Part shown: positions 1 to 10,127 of the stretch, one piece after another
How positions within the stretch are numbered: position 1 is the stretch's first letter
How the letters are laid out: every line of letters starts with the position of its first letter
Assembly (NCBI GenBank): GCA_017857875.1
Contig: JAFMCH010000007.1
Location: 1 to 50,038 of the forward strand
Direction: 5' to 3'
Length of the DNA stretch: 50,038 bases
DNA from: Actinomycetota bacterium
GTDB lineage: Bacteria > Actinomycetota > Actinomycetes > S36-B12
Made by a program: the position numbers and the translations under genes
Notes under the pieces: generated by a model
What the model saw: only the letters and a program-made list of their open reading frames with translations
What the model was told of the DNA's origin: nothing
Database searches by the model: none

Positions 1-1422
1 AGACCGGCTGGTCGTGGCGATCGTGCTGGCGACCAGCGCCGGTGTGATGGTGTCGTCCACCGCGTAGAGCAGCGCAGCGATACCAGCCACATGCGGCGCA
101 GCCATCGATGTGCCGCTGGCATATGCGTAAGTGGGCCCGGTCGGCACTGTCGAACCGGCGTCCACGGTCGAAAGCACGCTGACACCCGGCGCCGACACAT
201 TCACCAAAGCGCCGTAGTTCGAAAATGATGCACGATCTCCGGTCTTGCCGACTGCGCCCACGACAACAGTGTTTGAGCAATTAGCCGGCACAAAATTCAC
301 TGCATCAGAGCCTTCGTTACCCGCCGCCACCACAACCGTGGTGCCTGCAGCCACGGCAGCGTCGATGGCTGACTGCCAGTTTGACGTGCAGGATCCCGAA
401 CCCCCGAGGGATAAGTTCAGCACATCCGCCGGCTGTGCTGGGGCGGGGATCAACGTCACATTGTCAAGGTCATAAACCGGAATCCCAGCCGCCCACAAAA
501 TCGCACGTTGGATATCAGAGGCGTATCCACCACATTCGCCAAGCACCCGCACGGGCATGATCGACACGTCGGGGGCCACTCCCGCGATTCCGATGGTGTT
601 GTCGGTCACCGCACCGATCGTTCCGGCCACATGGCTGCCATGCCAGGTGGAAGAACTAGCACGACACAGGCTCCCGTCACTCCAGTCCCCCTCATCGGCC
701 GGATCTGGGTCATACCGATTGCCATCGCGGGCATCTGCGGCGCTGGAGATGAAGTCGTATCCGGGCACGACCTGGGCATTGAGGTCCGGGTGATTCACGA
801 TGCCCGTGTCGAGAACTCCCACGACAGCACCAGAGCCGGTTGAGGTCTCCCAAATTGCCGGGGCACGAACGCTGGTGCCACCATCCGCATTACCTCCGCT
901 GGAAGCATCGGTATTCCACAACCCCCACAATTGCGAGAAATACGCATCATCAGGCAGCGATACAGCGGACGGATAAATTCGTTGATCAGGTTGTACCGCC
1001 ACGACGCCAGGTTGAGCCAAAATCGCATCCACCACCTGATCGAGTTGGTCCGCAGGCAGATCACGGCCCAGTGACACGATTGCTGTCTGCGTCGACGGAG
1101 TCTGGTCAACGATGCCGATCACACCCGGCTGCAGTTCAACAGGGGCTGCCCCAGCGGCGGAGGCACTAATCAGGCCGTCGGTGGCCCGAACCGCAGCCTG
1201 CCGGGTCGAGCGCAGCGACTTAGACGCCACCGTGGTGACCAGCAGACGATTGGTTGCGCCTGCCAAGGGTGTCAGATTCGTGGGAACGGCCTGGGTGGCA
1301 AATGCTGGCATGCTGGGCTCAGTGGTCGCACCCACCGGCGTTGCTGCAACGAGTCCGCCGGCCAGCGCTACCGCCGAGGTCACGGCCAACGCTCCTCGCG
1401 CGCGTGCTCGACCGATCCGCAT
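1..1422 (-). CDS. S8 subtilisin-like secreted serine protease, partial (C-terminus beyond left edge)
   Basis: Not in ORF track because it runs off the window. Reverse-strand translation from ATG at 1422 gives a signal peptide and the Asp/His/Ser motifs VVGVLDTGIVNHPDL, STWHGSHVAGTIGA, YASGTSMAAPHVAGIAALL. Confidence 0.95.
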   Translation of the reverse strand, partial: MRIGRARARGALAVTSAVALAGGLVAATPVGATTEPSMPAFATQAVPTNLTPLAGATNRLLVTTVASKSLRSTRQAAVRATDGLISASAAGAAPVELQPGVIGIVDQTPSTQTAIVSLGRDLPADQLDQVVDAILAQPGVVAVQPDQRIYPSAVSLPDDAYFSQLWGLWNTDASSGGNADGGTSVRAPAIWETSTGSGAVVGVLDTGIVNHPDLNAQVVPGYDFISSAADARDGNRYDPDPADEGDWSDGSLCRASSSTWHGSHVAGTIGAVTDNTIGIAGVAPDVSIMPVRVLGECGGYASDIQRAILWAAGIPVYDLDNVTLIPAPAQPADVLNLSLGGSGSCTSNWQSAIDAAVAAGTTVVVAAGNEGSDAVNFVPANCSNTVVVGAVGKTGDRASFSNYGALVNVSAPGVSVLSTVDAGSTVPTGPTYAYASGTSMAAPHVAGIAALLYAVDDTITPALVASTIATTSRS

Positions 1423-1569
1423 AATCCAACTTTCCTACTTAAGCAATGTGAATTGGCCATCACGGTAGTAGGTCCGCCCGCTGGTTGCCGGGTGAGGCAG
1501 TTGTTGGCCGATTTCTAGGTTGCCGATTTCCGCCACGGCCGATGCCGTGGTCGATGCGATGAGCATGAA

Positions 1570-1589
1570 GCTGAGGGGTACCCCTCAGC
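1570..1589. promoter_or_regulatory. 20-bp perfect palindrome GCTGAGGGGTACCCCTCAGC, candidate operator
   Basis: Read directly; lies in the divergent intergenic region, 42 bp before the ATG at 1632. Confidence 0.5.
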
Positions 1590-1631
1590 GCACGCGCGAG
1601 CCCGAGCGATCACCTCTTTTAGCCTGGAAAC

Positions 1632-2630
1632 ATGGTCATCGGTGTGGAGTCAAGCCTGGTCGCCCCACGAGTTCGCCGTGCCGGTTGGTCCCTTGGCTCG
1701 ACATGTCCTTTCGGCTGCAAGCACTGCTACACCTCCGTAAGTCGATCAACTTCCGGAGAAATCACCGCCGACCAGATTCATCAGGTCATCGCGACCTTTG
1801 CCCGACTTGGTGTCGAATCAGTCGTTCTCGGTGGGAACGAACCGATCTACGCAGGAGGTTCCGAACCCAGGGCGTCACTGCTGCCCTTGATCATTGACAG
1901 TCTCGTCGCCGCCGACATCAAGCCAATACTCATTACCTCAGGGCTGACAACGCAGTTCCTGCAGATGCATTTTGCCGACAAAATCCCCATGTTGGCTGCC
2001 ATGGTGATCAGCCTTGATTCCCCAAATGAGGCCGAACACAACGCCAATCGAGGGGCGCCACTGTTTCGCATCGCCCAGAAGGCAAACCAAATCAGCGCCG
2101 ACCACGGCGTGCCAACCCTGGTGTGTGTCACGCCGACCCGGGCGAATTTTACCCCGCATTCTTTAAGGGGATTCATCGAGCTCGCCCACGAATGGGGTGC
2201 CCTGCTGCGCATGAACACCTATAAGAGCGCCTTGGGGTTGGCTGATCCTCAAGCCGTCACCGTCGAGCAATACTGGACCGGCTTTGGTTATCTGGTCGAC
2301 CAATGCATCACTTTGGTCGTTGACGAGCCACCCCTATTTCCGTGGTTTAACCGCACGGCGCCGCCCAACTGCGGTCGATCCTCTATCCGGGTCGGATTTC
2401 CCACGTTGCAGGGGGAGATACCCATCACTCCATGCCAGTACCGTCCGGACTTCGCCAGCCACGGCTATGGCGGCCCGATGGAGCCGCCACCTGAGCGAAA
2501 TCGTCTATGTATCGACTATCTGGCCTACGGCGATCCCCCCTTTACCCCCGACTCAGTTCGGGTTGATCGGTCGCCGACAGCCGATCTCTTCACTGATTAT
2601 CTGTGCACGTGGGTTGGTCAACCGACATAA
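1632..2630 (+). CDS. Radical SAM protein with C-terminal Twitch/SPASM-like cysteines
   Basis: CPFGCKHCY (Cx3Cx2C) near the N-terminus; C-terminal NCGRSSIRVGFPTLQGEIPITPC and RLCIDYL. Confidence 0.85.
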   Translation: MVIGVESSLVAPRVRRAGWSLGSTCPFGCKHCYTSVSRSTSGEITADQIHQVIATFARLGVESVVLGGNEPIYAGGSEPRASLLPLIIDSLVAADIKPILITSGLTTQFLQMHFADKIPMLAAMVISLDSPNEAEHNANRGAPLFRIAQKANQISADHGVPTLVCVTPTRANFTPHSLRGFIELAHEWGALLRMNTYKSALGLADPQAVTVEQYWTGFGYLVDQCITLVVDEPPLFPWFNRTAPPNCGRSSIRVGFPTLQGEIPITPCQYRPDFASHGYGGPMEPPPERNRLCIDYLAYGDPPFTPDSVRVDRSPTADLFTDYLCTWVGQPT

Positions 2631-2694
2631 CAAAAAGATTTCTGACACACTCAGACCGCCGATGAATTCGCTTAATCGATCTAGGAGACTCCTC

Positions 2695-3720
2695 ATGCGA
2701 ACAGTGCGAGCACTGGCAGCAACCGGCATCAGCGTGGCCTTGGTCCTCGCCGGCACCGCCGCAACGGCGGCCGGCCCGGTCACCCCACAACGTGACACAG
2801 CGCTGACCGTCAATATTCCTGTCCGAACGGTCAACACACCCAACGGCAACGGGTTGAACGGAACAATGCTGATGAAGGTCGGTGATTCTGCCCCCATCAG
2901 GGTGATCGTGGACACCGGCTTTTCCGGCCTAGTTCTTTTCCCCGGAGCATGGCAGCGCACACCCGCAGGCGTGATCCTCAGTAGCGAAACCGAGCGCGTA
3001 TCGCTACCCAATGGCTCTCGCGTCCGGGGCACGCGTGGGTTTGCCACCATGGGCTTCAGCGGTATCACCACCACCGAGGCGATTCCCTTTGTGTACAGCA
3101 ACTCCAGCAGCCGCTACTTCAACGCCTGGGCCAAACGGGGTGTCTACGGGCTACTGGGCATCGGCACCAAGGGCGGCGGCTCCATGGTCAATCCGCTCAC
3201 GGCCTTGCCTGGCACCGTCAGCAAGCACTGGAGCATTCATTTTGACCGACGCGGCACCAGCGGGGCGCTGGTTCTCGGCGCGCAGGCACCCACGAACGCA
3301 ACCATGACGTTCTCGCTACCCCCCAATGGCGAGAACTCAGTTGGCGCGCAGTTGTGGGATGACCAGGCCGCCACCGGATGCTGGACCTTCGCTGAAGGTG
3401 AGGAGCGATGCGTTGACACCTGGTTCGATGCCGCATTCACCAAGATGCGCGTGGTCGGCTCAGACTTCGCCGATCTACGCACCAATCGCAAAGGACTGCT
3501 GCGCGTCGGCACGCCCGTTGCTCTGGCGGCACCCGGAGCCGCGTTCTACGGCGATTCCTTTATCGCCAAACGTCAAGCCTCCAACAACCTTGTCAAGGTC
3601 ATTCCGCGCGGTGATTCCTTGATCAACACGGGCAATTCCTTCTATTTCGACTACACCCTCACCTACGACCTCGTCACCGGCCGCATAAGTGTGGGCGACC
3701 CCGTCAGAAAGGCAGCATGA
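2695..3720 (+). CDS. Secreted pepsin-like (A1-type) aspartic protease homolog
   Basis: ORF track starts at 2284; preferred start ATG 2695 preceded by TAGGAGA. Signal peptide MRTVRALAATGISVALVLAGTAATAA; IVDTGFSGLVLFP, GVYGLLGIG, SGALVLG, a second DTW motif and C-terminal YDLVTGRISVG. Confidence 0.7.
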   Translation: MRTVRALAATGISVALVLAGTAATAAGPVTPQRDTALTVNIPVRTVNTPNGNGLNGTMLMKVGDSAPIRVIVDTGFSGLVLFPGAWQRTPAGVILSSETERVSLPNGSRVRGTRGFATMGFSGITTTEAIPFVYSNSSSRYFNAWAKRGVYGLLGIGTKGGGSMVNPLTALPGTVSKHWSIHFDRRGTSGALVLGAQAPTNATMTFSLPPNGENSVGAQLWDDQAATGCWTFAEGEERCVDTWFDAAFTKMRVVGSDFADLRTNRKGLLRVGTPVALAAPGAAFYGDSFIAKRQASNNLVKVIPRGDSLINTGNSFYFDYTLTYDLVTGRISVGDPVRKAA

Positions 3721-5705
3721 ATATGTCCGAGGACACCACCACAAACGGCCTAAGCCGACGAAGGCTCCTTCAGGCGGCAGGTGCCGCAGCAGCCGGCGCA
3801 GCAGCCATCGGAGCGACGGTCGGCAGCACATCAGCCGCGCAGGCTGCCCCTCTTGGGCGGTTTAAGCGTCGAGGCAGGCTGAATCGCCGACCGAACTTCC
3901 TGATCGTTCTCGTCGACGAGCAACGTCACGCTCCGGTGTACGAGAGCGCAGCACTCAAGGCGTGGCGCAAGGCGAATCTGCCTACCCAAGAACTACTGCG
4001 CCGCAACGCTTATGACTTTAGCCATCATCACATCATGTCGACCGCCTGCCAGCCCAGTCGCGCATCTATCTTTACCGGTCAGTATCCATCGCTGCATGGT
4101 GTTTCCCAAACCTCGGGCGCAGCGAAGAGTGCGATCGAAGAGGACCTCTACTGGCTGCAACCGGGCACTGTGCCCACACTGGGTTCGTGGTTCCGTGCCG
4201 CCGGCTATGACACCTACTGGAAGGGCAAGTGGCACATTTCCGATGCCGACCTCTATCAGCCCGGTAGCTACAACCCGCTGCCGTCGTACACCGACACAGG
4301 TGCGCGCGATACGTACCTAGAAGACATCTACCTAGAAGCCCAGATGCTGGAGCAGTATGGCTTCACCGGGTTCATCGGTCCTGAGCCCCACGGCAGTAAT
4401 CCCTTGAACTCCGGTTCCTCCGCTGGACCCGATGGTAAGGGCCGCGATGAGGTGTACGCCGAAATCAGTGCAGCCCAGCTAGTGAAGCTGCGCAATGCCG
4501 ACAACCCGTGGCTGATGGTGGCGTCGTTCGTGAACCCGCACGACATCACCCTGTGGGGCGATCTGACACTGGCCGCTTCCGCAGCCAATCCCGGTACCGG
4601 GTTCTATGTGGCCAACCAACTCGTCGGCTCCAATGTGCCGCGCGACCTATTCACCGACGACTACACGACCTCAAGCAACGAGGACCTCTCCTCGAAGCCG
4701 GATGCTCAGGCAAGCTACCGAGACCTGTACTCACAGGGATTCCAGCCGCTGCAAAACAACTCCGCCTACCACCGCTTCTATTACCAGTTGCAAAAAGAGG
4801 TCGATCAGCACATCGGCCGGGTCATGCAGACCCTCGCCGGGGATCGGTCCACCTACCGCGACACCATCGTTATCTACACCTCAGACCACGGCGACGTGCT
4901 CGGGGCCCATGGCGGCATGTTCCAGAAGTGGCACAACTCCTACGACGAAATGATGCGTGTGCCCTTCATGGTGCACAACCCGAAGTTGTTCCCACGGGCG
5001 AAGACCTCAGACGTGCTCACCAGCCACGCCGACCTGATCCCGACACTGCTCGGCCTGGCCGGCCTCGATGAATCGGCACTAGCAAAGGAGTTGAACTCCA
5101 CGCATACCCAGGTTCGACGTCTGGTTGGTCGGGATCTCTCCGGCATCCTGCTGGGTGAACAAAATGCCGAAAAGTTGCGCGATCAGCCGGTCTACTTCAT
5201 GACCGATGATCAGATCTTCCGCGGCGAGCAGCCGGTGAACCTGGTGGGGCTCACCTTCCCGCCGGTGGTGCAACCGGGCTCTGTCGAATCGGTCGTCGCG
5301 TATCTGCCCACCGGTGCCGACGGCGCCAAAGAGCGCTGGAAGTTCGCGCGCTACTGGGACAATCCCGCTATCTGGACCACGCCCAATCAGATGGACGTGC
5401 TCACGACGATAGACGGGGTGGCCAACCGGCCGGGTCGAAAGGTCGCGACGACCACGGTGAAGACACCGAGCCCGACAACCGGTCAGATCGCCCCACCGGC
5501 AGATCAATACGAGATGTACAACGTGACCGCTGACCCAACTGAGCAGAACAACCTCGCGGCTAACTCGGCCTACGCTGATCAGCGAACGGTCCTCGAGGCG
5601 CTACTGAACGAGCAAAAGAACACCAAGCGCCTCAACCCCACGTCCCAGCCATGGGCCAACGGCAGCATGAAGCAGTTCCCGTTCCCGTTCACTTCAACGG
5701 CCTGA
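3717..5705 (+). CDS. TAT-exported type I sulfatase (Cys-type, formylglycine-dependent)
   Basis: SRRRLLQAAGAAAAG twin-arginine signal; PNFLIVLVDEQR; ACQPSRASIFTGQYPS (C-x-P-S-R); KGKWH motif. Start overlaps the upstream stop (ATGA). Confidence 0.9.
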   Translation: MNMSEDTTTNGLSRRRLLQAAGAAAAGAAAIGATVGSTSAAQAAPLGRFKRRGRLNRRPNFLIVLVDEQRHAPVYESAALKAWRKANLPTQELLRRNAYDFSHHHIMSTACQPSRASIFTGQYPSLHGVSQTSGAAKSAIEEDLYWLQPGTVPTLGSWFRAAGYDTYWKGKWHISDADLYQPGSYNPLPSYTDTGARDTYLEDIYLEAQMLEQYGFTGFIGPEPHGSNPLNSGSSAGPDGKGRDEVYAEISAAQLVKLRNADNPWLMVASFVNPHDITLWGDLTLAASAANPGTGFYVANQLVGSNVPRDLFTDDYTTSSNEDLSSKPDAQASYRDLYSQGFQPLQNNSAYHRFYYQLQKEVDQHIGRVMQTLAGDRSTYRDTIVIYTSDHGDVLGAHGGMFQKWHNSYDEMMRVPFMVHNPKLFPRAKTSDVLTSHADLIPTLLGLAGLDESALAKELNSTHTQVRRLVGRDLSGILLGEQNAEKLRDQPVYFMTDDQIFRGEQPVNLVGLTFPPVVQPGSVESVVAYLPTGADGAKERWKFARYWDNPAIWTTPNQMDVLTTIDGVANRPGRKVATTTVKTPSPTTGQIAPPADQYEMYNVTADPTEQNNLAANSAYADQRTVLEALLNEQKNTKRLNPTSQPWANGSMKQFPFPFTSTA

Positions 5706-5728
5706 GCGAACTATTTCAAGCCACACAA

Positions 5729-5764
5729 GAAGCCGCCGATCACCTCAGGGTGATCGGCGGCTTC
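5729..5764. terminator. Bidirectional intrinsic terminator
   Basis: GAAGCCGCCGATCACC-TCAG-GGTGATCGGCGGCTTC perfect 16-bp stem, followed by TTT; between sulfatase and tRNA-Pro. Confidence 0.85.
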
Positions 5765-5769
5765 TTTAG

Positions 5770-5843
<74 letters not shown>

Positions 5844-5858
5844 TAGTGCCGTGGCAGT

Positions 5859-6752
5859 CTAGCCGGGTGCGCTGAGGGTCAGCAGCGTGGCCTCCGGCGG
5901 GCACGCAAACCGAAACGGCGTGTAAGGAGAAGTACCCAAACCTGCCGACACATGCATGGGTGTCTGACGATGTACCGACACCCCGCGAGCCCGCCTGCGA
6001 TCGAGATCGGAATTTGTCACCAACGCCCCGAATCCTGGAACACGCAATTGTCCCCCGTGGGTGTGACCGGCCACGATCAAAGCCAGATCGTCATCGGCCA
6101 TCGCATCAAGAACGCGCCGATAGGGAGCGTGGGCGACTCCGATTGTCACACCCTCGGTGGGCCCGGAGACCAACCCATAGTTGTCTCGATCAATGTGCGG
6201 GTCATCGACTCCGCGCAGATCGATGTCTCCAGCAGGCAAGCTCACGCGCTGAGCCGAATTGCCCAGGTAGTGCCAGCCCATGTTCGTCAACCCATCGATC
6301 AGGTCCTGCCACGGCAATTCAGGCCGACTCAGGTCAGTCCGGCTCGGACCGGCGAGGTACTGCAACGGATTCGACAGCCTTGGCTCGTAGTAGTCATTAC
6401 TCCCCAGAACAAAAGCTGCCGGAACATCACCCAGCGGCGCTAAAGCGTTGATCGCCAATGGCACGGCCTCGGTGTGCGAAATAATGTCGCCGGTCACCAA
6501 GACCAGATCGGGGGACAAACCTGCTAGATCAGTGACCCACGATTGAAGTCGGTGCCGCTGTGGAGTGAGGTGAAGATCCGACAGATGCAGCACCCGTACC
6601 GGATCATGCCCCGCGGGCAAGGCAACAACGTCTGCGCGACGAAGTCGATAACTGCCGGCTTCCCAGCGCGCATAGCCCAAACCAGCGGCAGTGACTGCCG
6701 CGGCTGCCCCCAGTGCTCGCACACTGTTGCGTCGACCTTTGCCACCTGCCAC
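5859..6752 (-). CDS. Metallophosphoesterase
   Basis: [33 protein letters not shown] metal-site motifs. Confidence 0.9.
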   Translation of the reverse strand: MAGGKGRRNSVRALGAAAAVTAAGLGYARWEAGSYRLRRADVVALPAGHDPVRVLHLSDLHLTPQRHRLQSWVTDLAGLSPDLVLVTGDIISHTEAVPLAINALAPLGDVPAAFVLGSNDYYEPRLSNPLQYLAGPSRTDLSRPELPWQDLIDGLTNMGWHYLGNSAQRVSLPAGDIDLRGVDDPHIDRDNYGLVSGPTEGVTIGVAHAPYRRVLDAMADDDLALIVAGHTHGGQLRVPGFGALVTNSDLDRRRARGVSVHRQTPMHVSAGLGTSPYTPFRFACPPEATLLTLSAPG

Positions 6753-6830
6753 GCCCCGAGTGTGTCACGCCGTCGCAGCCTTCATCGCTGCCAGCGATGA
6801 CTCCCACGCACTCAATGCAAGGATGACGCC

Positions 6831-7295
6831 ATGAGTGAACTGAAATCTCGGCTCCAGTCCGATCTCACCCAGGCGATGCGCGAAAAGGATGAGGTCACGC
6901 TTGGCACGGTGCGTATGGCCTTGACCGCGATTACCAACGCCGAGGTTTCCGGCAAACAAGCGCGTGAGTTGACCGATGACGAGGTCATCGGTGTCTTGGC
7001 CACAGAGGCCAAGAAGCGTCGCGAGGCAGCTACGTCATATGACGAGGCCGGAGCTAGCGAGCGTGCCGAGCAAGAGCGCGCGGAGTTGCTCGTCATCACG
7101 CGCTACCTGCCCAGCCAACTCAGTGACGATGAACTGCATCAGATTGTCGCTTCCGCGGTTGAGACCGTTGCGGCAGAAGGTAAAACAGGGCCCTCCGCGA
7201 TGGGCGCGGTGATGAAACTCGTGCAGCCCCAGGTCAAGGGTCGAGTCGATGGCTCGCTCGTCGCAACCCTTGTCAAACAGTTGCTGGCGCAATAA
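6831..7295 (+). CDS. GatB/YqeY domain protein
   Basis: YqeY-like sequence: LKSRLQSDLTQAMREKDEVTLGTVRMALTAI ... KGRVDGSLVATLVKQLL. Confidence 0.9.
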   Translation: MSELKSRLQSDLTQAMREKDEVTLGTVRMALTAITNAEVSGKQARELTDDEVIGVLATEAKKRREAATSYDEAGASERAEQERAELLVITRYLPSQLSDDELHQIVASAVETVAAEGKTGPSAMGAVMKLVQPQVKGRVDGSLVATLVKQLLAQ

Positions 7296-7299
7296 CGAG

Positions 7300-9861
7300 C
7301 TATTCGACCGGTTCAATCGGTGCGGGCTCTGGTGGTGGCGAGGGCTCCGGTGCTGGCACGGTCGGCGTCGGGGTGGGCTCGGGGGCGGGCTCGGTGGGCG
7401 TTGGTTCGGGTTCCGGTGGGGTGGTCGCTCCACCCGGGACGGTGAAAGTGCGCGACGAACTCGCCTCACTCAGCCCGTCTGCAGAGTCGATGCCCACCAC
7501 CGTCACCGAATAGGTCTCCCCCGGGGTGAGGCCGCTTATCGTGCACGACATGCGGCCGGTCGATGCGGAGGCTTCACACGTGGCGTCGGCAGGAGAGACC
7601 GTCGCGCGATAGCGCACGATTGGTTCAGCAGCTCCCACTTCAGCTGGATCCCAACTAATGCTCACGCTCGTGCTGTCGGGTGCCACGAAATCAATGTCGA
7701 TGTTCCCGGGCGCCCCCGCGCGTACAGGTTCGGGAATCGTGGGAATAAACACCTGACCGCCGTTGACGCTTCGGACCGCCCCAAGCCCCCATGTGCTCTG
7801 CAATTGAAAATCCTGGGCGGGCGATGAAGACAAGGCCGCCATCATCGACTCACGCCAAATCGGACCAGGAATCTGGCCACCGGTGACATAGGAGTAGTAC
7901 TGACCATTGATCGTCACGTCGGTCATCGGGTAGGCAAATCCGCCACGCGGATCACCTACCCACACCGCCGCCGCTAGTTCGGGGGTGTATCCCGCGAACC
8001 AAATCGCGGCATTGTCATTGGTAGATCCGGTCTTTCCCGCCGCCGCTCGGTCAGGCAGCGACATCGCAGCACCGGTGCGACCTGAAAGCGGGCCATCGAT
8101 AACCCCGGTCAATACGGCCGTAATGGTGTCAGCCACACCCCGGTCGATAACCTGGCGACACCTTTCGGGGGCGACCTCAACAGGCGCGTCATTGCGATCG
8201 GTGATTTCAAGGATCGGTCGTGGTTCGCAATATTCACCGTGATTTGCAAGCGCGGCATACGCACCGGCCATGGACAGCGGAGAAACCTCCATCGTGCCCA
8301 ACGAGAACGTCGGCACTCGCAACAAGCTCTCCCCGGTCGCACGATTGACGCCCATGGCCTCAGCGATTTCCGCCTGCCGACATAGGCCGTATCGTTCGGC
8401 AAGGGTGACAAAGTAGGTGTTCGTCGAGAAAGCCGTGGCCTGCCACATATCCAAGAATCCAGCTGAACCCGAGTTGCGTACCGTCACCGGGTCGAAATCC
8501 TCGCCGGTGGTGCAGTTGACGAAACCCTCGAAGGTCTTCGGGTTTGGCGAATCGATGCGCTCGGCGGGTGAAAACCCAGCCTCGAGTGCCGCAGCAAGGG
8601 TGAAGACCTTGAAGGTCGAACCCGCCTGCATCCCGATCGTTCCACCCATGCCTTGATCAACGTTGTAGTTGTAGGTGGTCTTGCCCTTGCCCTTCAGGCC
8701 CCACTCGCGGTTCTGCGTCATCGCAATGATGTTTCCGGTACCCGGTTGCACCAGGCTGATTGCAGCTGCGCGCTGACTGGGGTCTTTCATCGGGATGTAC
8801 GCATTAACCGACTGGGTTGCTCCGCGTTGGGCGCGCGGGTCGAGAGTGGTGCGGATGGTGAGCCCGCCTCGCCGCAGCAGCGATTCGCGCTCAGCGGGCG
8901 TCGCACCGTAAACCGGATCGGTAGCCAGGGTGCGCACGACGTATTCACAGAAGTACGGCGCATACGAGGACGTGCAGCCGTTTCGCGGCAGCGATGGATT
9001 AAGCAGATCCTCCATGGGCACTTCGCGGGCGGCAATCGCCTGCGTTCGAGTGATGAAGCCGGCCTCCAGCATCTCGCCAATCACAATATTGCGGCGCGTT
9101 TGGGATTGTTCCGGATTGCGAGTGGGGTCAAAAGCTGTGGGGCGCTGCACAATTCCGGCGATTGTTGCCGCTTCGGAAAGTGTAAGGTCACTGGCTGGCT
9201 TCGAAAAATACCTGCGCGCCGCGGCTTCTACGCCGTAGGCCCCGCCACCGAAATACACGATATTGAGGTACTTCTCAAGAATTTGTTCCTTGGTGTATCG
9301 ACGTTCGAGGGCTAGCGCGTAGCGAATCTCGCGTAACTTGCGAGCGGGCGTGCGGCCCTGGGCTGCTTCAAGTTCCACCCCATTGGTGGCCTCGGCAATC
9401 AGCACGTTTTTCACATACTGCTGGGTGATCGTTGACCCGCCCTGCACACTGCCACCGGAAGTTGCGTTGCTCACGATGGCGCGGGCGGTGCCGCGAAGGT
9501 CGACCCCCGGGTGTTCAAGGAAGCGAGCATCCTCCACCGCGACAATGGCCTGGCGCATCACCGGCGCCACAGATGCCAACGGCACAGCAATTCGATTTTG
9601 GTAATAGATCGTCGCCATGACAGATCCATCGGCCGAGAGAATGACCGAGCGTTCGGGCAGGTCGGGGTCATCCAGGGTGCTCGGTAGTGACTCAAAACTC
9701 TCCACGGCGCTGCGGGTGATCGCCCCGGCACCGGCAGCCAACGGCAAAACCATCGCAGCGGCCACCAGCCCGGCTAATCCCGCGATGGCAAGGAAGACCA
9801 GGCTGCGGCCCACGCGTGGGAGCACCCGAGGGCGCTCATGCTGCGGATCGCTCAGACTCAC
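7300..9861 (-). CDS. ponA: Class A penicillin-binding protein (transglycosylase/transpeptidase) with C-terminal Fn3 domain and Pro/Glu-rich tail
   Basis: GT51 motifs (EDARFLEHPGVD, GGSTITQQYVKN, KEQILEKYLN), transpeptidase STFK and KTG; Fn3-like C-terminus. ORF track starts at 9969; GTG 9861 is a plausible alternative start. Confidence 0.92.
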   Translation of the reverse strand: MSLSDPQHERPRVLPRVGRSLVFLAIAGLAGLVAAAMVLPLAAGAGAITRSAVESFESLPSTLDDPDLPERSVILSADGSVMATIYYQNRIAVPLASVAPVMRQAIVAVEDARFLEHPGVDLRGTARAIVSNATSGGSVQGGSTITQQYVKNVLIAEATNGVELEAAQGRTPARKLREIRYALALERRYTKEQILEKYLNIVYFGGGAYGVEAAARRYFSKPASDLTLSEAATIAGIVQRPTAFDPTRNPEQSQTRRNIVIGEMLEAGFITRTQAIAAREVPMEDLLNPSLPRNGCTSSYAPYFCEYVVRTLATDPVYGATPAERESLLRRGGLTIRTTLDPRAQRGATQSVNAYIPMKDPSQRAAAISLVQPGTGNIIAMTQNREWGLKGKGKTTYNYNVDQGMGGTIGMQAGSTFKVFTLAAALEAGFSPAERIDSPNPKTFEGFVNCTTGEDFDPVTVRNSGSAGFLDMWQATAFSTNTYFVTLAERYGLCRQAEIAEAMGVNRATGESLLRVPTFSLGTMEVSPLSMAGAYAALANHGEYCEPRPILEITDRNDAPVEVAPERCRQVIDRGVADTITAVLTGVIDGPLSGRTGAAMSLPDRAAAGKTGSTNDNAAIWFAGYTPELAAAVWVGDPRGGFAYPMTDVTINGQYYSYVTGGQIPGPIWRESMMAALSSSPAQDFQLQSTWGLGAVRSVNGGQVFIPTIPEPVRAGAPGNIDIDFVAPDSTSVSISWDPAEVGAAEPIVRYRATVSPADATCEASASTGRMSCTISGLTPGETYSVTVVGIDSADGLSEASSSRTFTVPGGATTPPEPEPTPTEPAPEPTPTPTVPAPEPSPPPEPAPIEPVE

Positions 9862-9974
9862 CGGGTTTACCTTTCGCTGCGGACAGGTCTCCAGGGTAAG
9901 CGACCAGATGCCCCCAAGCCCGGACGGCAACGGGGCCATCTTTGAGCAACTGTGACTCGAATCACGCAAAATGG

Positions 9975-10005
9975 TTAAATATAACTATATTAATCTAGTT
10001 ATAAT
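9975..10005 (+). promoter_or_regulatory. Candidate whiB promoter in an AT-rich island with an 8-bp inverted repeat
   Basis: TATAAT at 10000-10005; inverted repeat TATAACTA-N8-TAGTTATA (9980-10003) in otherwise GC-rich DNA. Confidence 0.4.
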
Positions 10006-10127
10006 GCACCTGTCTGGTGACCGATGTTGCGCGTAACGTCCGGGCAATCGTGCGTGACAGATGTGATCGCACGTGACTGATGGTGCTGAGTGAGGCTTCA
10101 CCGCCTCCAGGGAAGGGGACCACACCG

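Noticed and set aside
8653-9315. 220-aa ORF antisense to the PBP gene
   Set aside because: Shadow frame, no family resemblance.
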